Assembly (NCBI GenBank): GCA_001794825.1
Contig: MGLK01000023.1
Span: 44,599 to 108,598, forward strand
Source: Caulobacterales bacterium RIFCSPHIGHO2_01_FULL_70_19
Lineage (GTDB): Bacteria > Pseudomonadota > Alphaproteobacteria > Caulobacterales > Caulobacteraceae
DNA: 64,000 nt
Reading direction: 5' to 3'
Position 1 is the stretch's first letter, and the number at the start of each line of letters is the position of its first letter. The notes beneath the pieces are model-generated. The model had not been told where the DNA came from. It did not search any database and saw only the letters and a list, made by a program, of their open reading frames with translations. This document shows, one piece after another, positions 1 to 6,921 of the stretch. The position numbers and the translations under genes were made by a program.

Positions 1-679
1 GCAGCGCCTCGCCGCCGTCGACGGCCCCCACCACCGCATCGGCGTCGACCTCGACGTCCTTCAGCGTGACGCGCGCCGCATTGTGGGCGTCGACCATCAC
101 CGTCCGCTCGACCTCGACCCCCGCCGTCTCCGGATCGACGAGGAACAGGGTCAGGCCGCCCTCGGTCCGCGCCGCCACGATCAGGGCGTCGGCGACATGG
201 CCGTCCAGCACCATCGCCTTGGCCCCGTTCAGCCGGAAGCCGTTGCCGGACCGTTCGGCCGTGGCGGCGATCTTCGCCGGCCCATGCTTGGCCCCCTCGT
301 CGACGGCCAGCGACACGATGGCCTCGCCCGCCGCGATCCGCGGCAGCCAGGCCGCCTGCTGCGCCTCGGAGCCGCCCTTCAGCACCGTCGCCGCCAGCAC
401 CGACGAGCCGAGGAAGGGCGACGGCGTCAGCGTCCGCCCCAGCGCCTCGGCGACCACGCCCGCCTCGACCGCGCCCAGCCCCGAGCCGCCGTGTTCCTCG
501 GGTATCACCACGCCCGCGAAGCCCATCTCGCCGAACGCCCGCCACAGCTCCCGCGACACGCCGTCGGGGTCGCGGCTGTCGCGCAGCTTCCGCAGGTGCG
601 CGATCGGCGCGTGCTCGGCGAGGAAGCCGTCCGCGGCCTCCTTCAGCATCGTCTGCTCTTCGGTCAGGATCAGGGGCAT
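1..679 (-). CDS. acyl-CoA dehydrogenase family protein (C-terminus beyond window edge)
   Basis: Reverse-strand translation from ATG at 679 begins MPLILTEEQTMLKEAADGFLAEHAPIAHLRKLRDSRDPDGVSRELW..., typical acyl-CoA dehydrogenase; adjacent to a second one. Confidence 0.85.
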   Translation of the reverse strand, partial: MPLILTEEQTMLKEAADGFLAEHAPIAHLRKLRDSRDPDGVSRELWRAFGEMGFAGVVIPEEHGGSGLGAVEAGVVAEALGRTLTPSPFLGSSVLAATVLKGGSEAQQAAWLPRIAAGEAIVSLAVDEGAKHGPAKIAATAERSGNGFRLNGAKAMVLDGHVADALIVAARTEGGLTLFLVDPETAGVEVERTVMVDAHNAARVTLKDVEVDADAVVGAVDGGEAL

Positions 680-682
680 GGG

Positions 683-1867
683 TCAGGCTCCCGGCAGGCG
701 CAGCAGGTGCTTGGCGATGATGTTGAGCTGGATCTCCGAGGTCCCGCCCTCAATCGAGTTGGCCTTGGTGCGCAGCCAGTCGCGCGCCATGGCCCCGTCG
801 CGCGAGCGCTCGCCTTCCCACTCCAGGGCGTCGATCCCGCCGGCCGCCATCAGCAGCTCGTGCCGCCGCTTGTTCAGCTCCGAGCCATAGTATTTCAGCA
901 TGGAGGCGATGGCAGGGTGCGCCTGCCCCGCCTTGGCCAGGTCGCCGGTCCGCTCCATGGCCAGCCGGAAGGCCGCGGCGTCGGTCTCCAGCTCGGCGAT
1001 GCGCGCCCGCAGCATCGGCTCGTCCAGCCGCCCGTCGGCGTCCACCCCCAGCGCGTCCGCCGCCAGCTGCCCGACGGGGCGGCCGCCCATGTGCTCGCCC
1101 ATGGCCCCGATCATGGTCCGCTCGTGGGCCAGCAGGGCCTTGGCCACGTCCCAGCCGCGGTTCAGCGTCCCGACCAGGTTCTCCTTCTCGACCCGGACGT
1201 TGTCGAAGAAGGTCTCGCAGAACGGGCTCTTGCCCGAGATCAGGGTGATCGGCCGGGTCGACACCCCCGGCGTCTCCATGTCGAACAGCACGAAGGAGAT
1301 GCCGAGATGCTTGGGGGCCTCGGGGTCCGTCCGCACCAGGCAGAAGATCCAGTCGGCCTTGTCGGCGTAGCTGGTCCACACCTTCTGGCCGTTGACGATC
1401 CAGTGGTCGCCGCGATCCTCGGCCCGGGTCTGCAGCCCGGCCAGGTCCGATCCCGCCCCAGGCTCGGAATAGCCCTGGCACCAGCGGATTTCGCCGCGCA
1501 CGATCGGCGGCAGGAATTTGCGCTTCTGCTCCTCGGTCCCGAACTGCAGCAGGGCCGGGCCCAGCATCCAGACGCCGAAGCTGTTCAGCGCCGGCTGCGC
1601 CTTGATGCGGCGCAGCTCCGAGGCCAGCACCTTGGCCTCCTCACGCGACAGGCCGCCGCCGCCGTATTCCTTCGGCCATTCCGGCGCGGTCCAGCCCTTC
1701 GCCCCCATCCGCTCCAGCCAGAGCCGGTGCCCTTCGGTGGCGAATTCGGCCTTGCGCCCGCCCCAGATCATCTCGGCCTCGGACCGCATCGGTCCGCGCA
1801 CCTCGGCCGGGCAGTTCGCCTCCAGCCAGTCCCGCGTCTCGGCGCGGAAGGTCTCCAGATCGCTCAT
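683..1867 (-). CDS. acyl-CoA dehydrogenase family protein
   Basis: 394 aa ORF with WCQGYSEPGAGSDLAGLQTRAE and EGGTSEIQLNIIAKHLL motifs. Confidence 0.95.
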   Translation of the reverse strand: MSDLETFRAETRDWLEANCPAEVRGPMRSEAEMIWGGRKAEFATEGHRLWLERMGAKGWTAPEWPKEYGGGGLSREEAKVLASELRRIKAQPALNSFGVWMLGPALLQFGTEEQKRKFLPPIVRGEIRWCQGYSEPGAGSDLAGLQTRAEDRGDHWIVNGQKVWTSYADKADWIFCLVRTDPEAPKHLGISFVLFDMETPGVSTRPITLISGKSPFCETFFDNVRVEKENLVGTLNRGWDVAKALLAHERTMIGAMGEHMGGRPVGQLAADALGVDADGRLDEPMLRARIAELETDAAAFRLAMERTGDLAKAGQAHPAIASMLKYYGSELNKRRHELLMAAGGIDALEWEGERSRDGAMARDWLRTKANSIEGGTSEIQLNIIAKHLLRLPGA

Positions 1868-1939
1868 CGTCGCCTCCGTCCCGACAGGTCTAGCAGCGAT
1901 TCAGTGCTGACGTAGCGTCAGGGATGACCGCACTACTCT

Positions 1940-2121
1940 GCTAGCGTCATCCTCCGGCAAGCCGCGGAGCGGCGCCGACCGGAGGACCCAGCGGCGCCGG
2001 ACGTCCGCGTCAGCGGGCGGGCGGCGAAATGGCGGACACAGCCGCGCTCCTGACAGCTTCGCGCTCGCGCGCGCCGCTGGGTCCTCCGGTCTCGCTGCGC
2101 TCGCCGTAGGATGACGATAGC
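1940..2121. repeat. MITE-like element with imperfect terminal inverted repeats of about 50 bp
   Basis: GCTAGCGTCATCCTCCGGCAAGC...ACCGGAGGACCCAGCGGCGC at the left end is matched by the reverse complement of GCGCCGCTGGGTCCTCCGGT...CGCCGTAGGATGACGATAGC at the right end. Confidence 0.75.
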
Positions 2122-2133
2122 GGACTGGGGTCC

Positions 2134-2391
2134 TCATCCCCCCTTCGGCAGAAACGGCGAGAAGGTGATCACCGTGAAAGTGTCGCGGATGTGCGGCCGG
2201 GTCTGCACCTGGCGCGTCACGAAGGTGCCGATGTCCATCTCCTTCGGCAGCTGGAACTTGGCCAGCAGGTCGTACTGCCCCGAGGTCGAATAGACCTCCG
2301 AGACGTGCTCGACGTTGTCGACCATGTCCGCCGCCACGTCGTTGGCGTGCCCCAGCTCGCATTTGATGAAGACGAAGATGGCGGTCATCAT
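2134..2391 (-). CDS. Lrp/AsnC ligand-binding domain protein (stand-alone, no HTH)
   Basis: 85 aa; MTAIFVFIKCELGHANDVAADMVDNVEHVSEVYSTSGQYDLLAKFQLP, AsnC C-terminal domain pattern. Confidence 0.85.
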   Translation of the reverse strand: MMTAIFVFIKCELGHANDVAADMVDNVEHVSEVYSTSGQYDLLAKFQLPKEMDIGTFVTRQVQTRPHIRDTFTVITFSPFLPKGG

Positions 2392-2438
2392 GGCTGGGGC
2401 GGTCCTCCGGGTTCGGAGGTGGTCTAGCGGATGGCGAC

Positions 2439-3242
2439 GTGACAGGCGAGATCGACCTTGAAGCCGAATACAACAACCGGGCCCGCGTCCCCGACCATCC
2501 GGCGGTGATGCAGCGCTGGCGCGAGGCCGCCGGGGCCGCCCGCGCCGCCCATGCGCCCGAAACCATCGCCTACGGCTCCGGCCCGCGCGAGGTCATGGAC
2601 CTGTTCTCCGCCGGCGACGATGCTCCCGTCGCCGTCTTCCTGCACGGCGGCTACTGGCAGGCGCTCGACAAGGACTGGTTCTCCGGTCTCGCCCCCGCCC
2701 TGCTCGCGCACGGGGTCGGCCTCGCCATCCCGTCCTACGACCTCGCCCCCGCCGTCCGCCTCGGCCGCATCCTGTCCCAGGTCCGCGCCGCCGTGGACGC
2801 CGTCCGCGTCCGCACGGGCCGGCGGCCCGTCGTCTTCGGCCACTCGGCCGGCGGGCACATGGCGGCCTGCATGCTGAGCGAGGGCCGCGCCTCGGCCGCG
2901 GTGGCGATCAGCGGCGTCTTCGACCTCGCCCCCCTGATCCCCACCTCGCTCAACGACGCCCTTCGCCTGGACGAGATGGAGGCCGCCGCCCTGTCGCCGG
3001 TCCACTGGCCGGTCCCGGACGGCTCCACCCCGGGCGGCACGACGCTGGACTGCCTCGTCGGCGCCGACGAGAGCCCCGAGTTCCTGCGCCAGTCGCGGAT
3101 GATGGCCGAGTTGTGGGGCGCACGCGGCGTCGAGACCCGATTCGGGGCCCTGCCCGGCCTCAACCACTTCACCGTGCTGGACCCGCTGTTCGACCCGGAC
3201 AGCCCGATGGTGAAGCGGATCGTCGACCTCGCCCGGGCCTGA
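2439..3242 (+). CDS. alpha/beta hydrolase, arylformamidase-like
   Basis: HGGYW oxyanion motif and GHSAGG nucleophile elbow. Confidence 0.85.
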   Translation: MTGEIDLEAEYNNRARVPDHPAVMQRWREAAGAARAAHAPETIAYGSGPREVMDLFSAGDDAPVAVFLHGGYWQALDKDWFSGLAPALLAHGVGLAIPSYDLAPAVRLGRILSQVRAAVDAVRVRTGRRPVVFGHSAGGHMAACMLSEGRASAAVAISGVFDLAPLIPTSLNDALRLDEMEAAALSPVHWPVPDGSTPGGTTLDCLVGADESPEFLRQSRMMAELWGARGVETRFGALPGLNHFTVLDPLFDPDSPMVKRIVDLARA

Positions 3243-3248
3243 CGCGAA

Positions 3249-3276
3249 AAGGGCCGGCCCTTGCGAGCCGGCCCTT
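3249..3276. terminator. hairpin between convergent genes
   Basis: AAGGGCCGGC-ccttgcga-GCCGGCCCTT perfect 10-bp stem just after the hydrolase stop. Confidence 0.7.
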
Positions 3277-3299
3277 CGTCACGCGTCCACGGGAAGCGT

Positions 3300-3611
3300 T
3301 CAGCGCGTCTCGGTGTTGCGCACCTCAAGGCCGTCCTCGCCGGCGCGGACGGTGGTCTCCTCGGTGGTGGTGGCGTTGTCGATCGCCTCGCCGGTCTCGT
3401 TCACGCCCTCGCGCATGGCCTCGCCAGTGGCGTCGGCGGCGTTGTCGACCGCCCGGCCGGCGTCGGCGGTCGCATCGGCGGCGGCGTCGGTGGCGTTGGC
3501 GGCGGCGTTCTCGGTCTGCTCGCCGGCGCGATCGGCCTCGGGTTGGGTGCAGGCCGCCAGCGGGGCGGCGGCGAGGGCGGCGGCCAGGGCCAGTCGGGTC
3601 AGGGTGTTCAT
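3300..3611 (-). CDS. small Ala/Asp/Thr-rich putative lipoprotein
   Basis: MNTLTRLALAAALAAAPLAACTQPE lipobox-like N-terminus. Confidence 0.7.
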   Translation of the reverse strand: MNTLTRLALAAALAAAPLAACTQPEADRAGEQTENAAANATDAAADATADAGRAVDNAADATGEAMREGVNETGEAIDNATTTEETTVRAGEDGLEVRNTETR

Positions 3612-3647
3612 CGCAGTCTCTCCTTCACGGTGGGGGATGGGTGAGCG

Positions 3648-4205
3648 CTACTGGCGCGGCGGAATGGCCTGGTCGGCCACGTCGCCGACCGTGCCGACGG
3701 TGTCGTCGACCACCCCGCCCGGCTGCAGCGTCGTGTTCGCCACACCGCCCACGGTGTCCACGGTGTGGTCGACCGTGGTCAGCAGCCGTTCGAGGATCTC
3801 GGGATTACGGTCGATGGTGGTCAGGGTGCGGTCGATGATCTGGCGCACGTTGTCCAGCCGCACCTTGAGCAGCACCTGGGCCTCGACGCCCTTGATGGTG
3901 ATCTTGACGTTGTCGACCGAGGCGTCGACCCCGGCGCTCAGGTGAAGCAGGTTGGCCAGCCGCGCCTCGAGGTTCAGTCGCGCCTCGAGGTTCTCGACCT
4001 CGATGGTGATCTCCTCGACCGACAGGTTCGGCACGTCCAGCAGCACGTCCGGCTCGCCCGAGGGGATGCCCGGCTGCTGTTGCTGCGGCTCGGCCGAGAG
4101 CGGCGCGACCGGCTGGACCTGCGGCGGCGGCGGCGTCTGGGCCGCGGCCGCTCCGGCGGCGAACAGCACGGCGGCGGCGATCGCGCCCGTCGGCAACAGC
4201 TTCAT
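3648..4205 (-). CDS. secreted hypothetical protein
   Basis: Internal ATG at 4205 gives MKLLPTGAIAAAVLFAAGAAAAQTPPPP signal peptide; the longer ORF upstream is a shadow frame. Confidence 0.65.
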   Translation of the reverse strand: MKLLPTGAIAAAVLFAAGAAAAQTPPPPQVQPVAPLSAEPQQQQPGIPSGEPDVLLDVPNLSVEEITIEVENLEARLNLEARLANLLHLSAGVDASVDNVKITIKGVEAQVLLKVRLDNVRQIIDRTLTTIDRNPEILERLLTTVDHTVDTVGGVANTTLQPGGVVDDTVGTVGDVADQAIPPRQ

Positions 4206-4567
4206 TCCGGTTCTCCCTGGATGGTTTCGGAGTTGGTTTCGGGTGGCGTCGCCCCGGCCTCCAGCCTCGCATCCGGCTCCGGCGCGGCGATCGTCGCCTC
4301 GCCGCGCAATGTCCAGTCGACGTCGCGGAAGGTTCGCTGGCCGGGGATCGGCCGTGGCAGGCCCGTGGACAGGTTTTCCTCGACGATCGTCCCGGCCGGT
4401 TCGCTCCACGCCCGCACCCGCACGCTGCCGACCTGGCGCCAGCGCACCGAGTCGGCGTGCGCCCTGATCGACAGGCTGAGGTCGGGCCCGGCGGCGGGAG
4501 CGGCCGCCGGCGTCTGCGGCGTCGCCTGGGCGACGGCGAGCAAAAGTGACGACAAGGTGGCGATCAT
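4202..4567 (-). CDS. secreted hypothetical protein
   Basis: 121 aa with signal peptide MIATLSSLLLAVAQATPQTPAA; overlaps the next gene by an ATGA. Confidence 0.65.
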   Translation of the reverse strand: MIATLSSLLLAVAQATPQTPAAAPAAGPDLSLSIRAHADSVRWRQVGSVRVRAWSEPAGTIVEENLSTGLPRPIPGQRTFRDVDWTLRGEATIAAPEPDARLEAGATPPETNSETIQGEPE

Positions 4568-4624
4568 GCGGAGCAGAAAGCCCCAGGCCCCGGTCCGGTT
4601 CCGCCTGGCGTGCGCGGCGGCGCT

Positions 4625-5272
4625 TCAGGCCGCGGCCGTGGTCTCCGGCCGCAGCGCCGCCAGCGCCGCCCGCCTCAGCTCTCCGACGACCCGCTCCCCG
4701 TCCTGGCCGGGGAAGGCGAAGCCGTAGAGCAGGGCCATGTGCACCGAGTAGGACAGCCAGGCTGTGGTCGTCGCGGCGGCGGTCTCGGGATCGGGCGCCG
4801 TGACCCCGTCCTCGGCCGCCAGCAGCCAGGCGGCGATCAGCTCCACGCTGCGGGCGTTGAGCGCGGCGGGGCCCCGGCTCAGCTCCGCCGACTGCGACAG
4901 CAGCCGACCGAACACCGCCCGGATCAGTCCGGGGCTGGCGCGGGCGCTGTCGCGCAGGGCGTCGACCAGCCAGTCCAGCCGCGCCGCCAGCCCGACCCCG
5001 GCCCAACGCCCCGGAGCCAGCACCGTCTCCAGCTGCGCCACCTGCCGGCGCTGGGTGGAGTCGAGCAGGTGGGTCAGCAGGTCGTCCTTGCTCTTGAAGC
5101 GCGTGTACAGCGAGCCGACCGACACCCCGGCCTCCCGGGCGATGTCCTCGACCGTCACCGCCTCGAGGTCGCGGGTGGCGAGCAGCCGTCCGGCGGCCTC
5201 GAGGATCCGGGCCAGCGTCGCCTCGCTGCGCTTCTGGCGGGGCGGACGCGGCCCTTCCGGTGCGATGGTCAA
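4625..5272 (-). CDS. TetR/AcrR family transcriptional regulator
   Basis: RILEAAGRLLATRDLEAVTVEDIAREAGVSVGSLYTRFKSKDDLL helix-turn-helix. Confidence 0.93.
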   Translation of the reverse strand: MTIAPEGPRPPRQKRSEATLARILEAAGRLLATRDLEAVTVEDIAREAGVSVGSLYTRFKSKDDLLTHLLDSTQRRQVAQLETVLAPGRWAGVGLAARLDWLVDALRDSARASPGLIRAVFGRLLSQSAELSRGPAALNARSVELIAAWLLAAEDGVTAPDPETAAATTTAWLSYSVHMALLYGFAFPGQDGERVVGELRRAALAALRPETTAAA

Positions 5273-6006
5273 GCGGCCCCTCCGACGGCTCCTGTGTAGA
5301 AGGCCGTCATACTAACGAAGTCGACCAGTCCGTGCAGGATGATCGCGGCCCACAGGTTGCGACCCGTCCACAGCCAGACGAGGCCGAGGCTCACCCCCAC
5401 CCCGGCGGTGAGCAGCGCCCCGCCCAGCCCCTGCCAGGCGTGGCAGGCGCCGAACAGCAGGCCCTGCAGCACGACCGCGACGAACACCGCCGCGCCCGGC
5501 GGGACCTCGCCGCCCAGCAGGGTGGCGATGCGGTCGGTCAGGAAGCCCCGCGCCACCAGCTCCTCGCCGATGGCCGCCGAGCCCCAGGCCACCGGCAGGG
5601 CCCAGTACAGATATTCGGGCAGGTCGCCCCGCAGGCCGGAGAAGGCCGACAGGTCCGGCGGGGCGAGGCCCAGCGCCGGCAGCACCGCTGCGTGCAGCGC
5701 CCCCGCCAGCGCGCCGAGGGCCAGGTAGCCGAGCACCACCGCCAGCGCCACGCCCCACCAGCGCCGCGGCTTCCGCAGCCCGACGTCGGCCCAGCGGCGG
5801 CCGGCGGCGCGCAGCATCCACCACGCCACGGCGACGAGCAGGGCCATACGGCCGACGAGGGCAAGCTTGGCCGGCCAGCCGGCGCCGACCACCTCGCTGG
5901 CCGACAGGGGAATGGACACCCCGGCGACGAGCAGGGCCATGGCGAGGGTCTGAAGCCCGGCGAGGCGGCGGGCCCCGGCCGGAGGAGTGAGAACGGCGGC
6001 GGTCAT
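5269..6006 (-). CDS. CPBP family intramembrane glutamic endopeptidase
   Basis: Multi-TM protein with AIGEELVARGFL and HAWQG / HGLVDF motifs; ATGA overlap with the TetR gene. Confidence 0.88.
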   Translation of the reverse strand: MTAAVLTPPAGARRLAGLQTLAMALLVAGVSIPLSASEVVGAGWPAKLALVGRMALLVAVAWWMLRAAGRRWADVGLRKPRRWWGVALAVVLGYLALGALAGALHAAVLPALGLAPPDLSAFSGLRGDLPEYLYWALPVAWGSAAIGEELVARGFLTDRIATLLGGEVPPGAAVFVAVVLQGLLFGACHAWQGLGGALLTAGVGVSLGLVWLWTGRNLWAAIILHGLVDFVSMTAFYTGAVGGAA

Positions 6007-6027
6007 CGCGACCTCCTGTTGTTGAAT

Positions 6028-6043
6028 CTGAATTCATTTTCAG
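6028..6043. promoter_or_regulatory. candidate TetR operator
   Basis: CTGAA-N6-TTCAG inverted repeat in an AT-rich patch immediately upstream of the CPBP-tetR operon. Confidence 0.4.
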
Positions 6044-6155
6044 TTTTTCAGGCGCAGGAGTCAAGAGGGAGCTTCTCCGCGTCACAGGGATTGAAGTCCG
6101 CGCCCTTGACCCTGCGGGAGCGACGGAGGACTCAGGAGCGAACCCGGAGCCCCGC

Positions 6156-6827
6156 ATGCGCCACGACCGCCTCGCCGTCCTCACCGCCCTCGAAGCCCAG
6201 GGCGTGGCCCCCGTCTTCTACCATCCGGATTTCGAGGTCTGCCTGAACGTAATCCGCGCCTGCGCCCGCGGCGGGGCGAAGGCGATCGAGTTCACCAACC
6301 GGGGCGACTTCGCCGTCGACCTGTTCGGCGACATCGCCCGCGAGCTGCAGAAGACCGACCCGGACGTCATTCTCGGCATCGGCTCGGTGGTCGACGCCGG
6401 CACCGCCGCCCTCTACCTCAACCGCGGAGCCCGCTTCGTCGTCAGCCCCTGTCTCGTCCCCGAGGTCGCCCGCGTCTGCAACCGGCGCATGGCGGCGTAT
6501 TTCCCGGGCTGCGGCTCGGTCACCGAAATCGGCCAGGCCCACGAGCTGGGCTGCGAGATCGTCAAGCTGTTCCCGGGCGCCAGCGTCGGCGGCCCCGACT
6601 TCGTCAAGGCCGTGCTCGGCCCGATGCCCTGGACCAAGATCATGCCCACCGGCGGCGTCGACCCCGACGAGGCCTCGATCGCGAAATGGTTCGGCGCCGG
6701 CATCGTCGCCGCCGGCATGGGCTCGAAGCTGGTCACCGACGCGGCCGTGAAGGCCGGCGACTGGGCGGCGATCGAGGCGCAGGTCAGGCAGACGGTGGAG
6801 GCGATCCGGGCGTTCCGGGGCCGGTGA
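6156..6827 (+). CDS. eda: 2-dehydro-3-deoxy-phosphogluconate (KDPG) aldolase family protein
   Basis: AIEFTNRG, KLFPGASVGGPDFVKAVLGPMP, PTGGVDPDEA motifs. Confidence 0.9.
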   Translation: MRHDRLAVLTALEAQGVAPVFYHPDFEVCLNVIRACARGGAKAIEFTNRGDFAVDLFGDIARELQKTDPDVILGIGSVVDAGTAALYLNRGARFVVSPCLVPEVARVCNRRMAAYFPGCGSVTEIGQAHELGCEIVKLFPGASVGGPDFVKAVLGPMPWTKIMPTGGVDPDEASIAKWFGAGIVAAGMGSKLVTDAAVKAGDWAAIEAQVRQTVEAIRAFRGR

Positions 6828-6874
6828 CCTACCTGCAGTAGGCACCCGCTGGACATGGCGCCGCCGCCGCGTTT

Positions 6875-6913
6875 CCCTTTCCTCCCCGTTGCGAAGCAAC
6901 GGGGAGGAAAGGG
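6875..6913. terminator. bidirectional hairpin
   Basis: CCCTTTCCTCCCCGTTGC-gaa-GCAACGGGGAGGAAAGGG perfect stem between convergent genes. Confidence 0.75.
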
Positions 6914-6921
6914 GCGGGGCG

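Noticed and set aside
3300-3611. Ala/Asp/Thr-rich small protein as a toxin or antitoxin
   Set aside because: Has a lipobox-like signal and no partner; more likely a small envelope lipoprotein
3648-5006. 452-aa minus ORF as one gene
   Set aside because: Only the part from ATG 4205 has a signal peptide and protein-like sequence; the N-terminal extension overlaps two better genes
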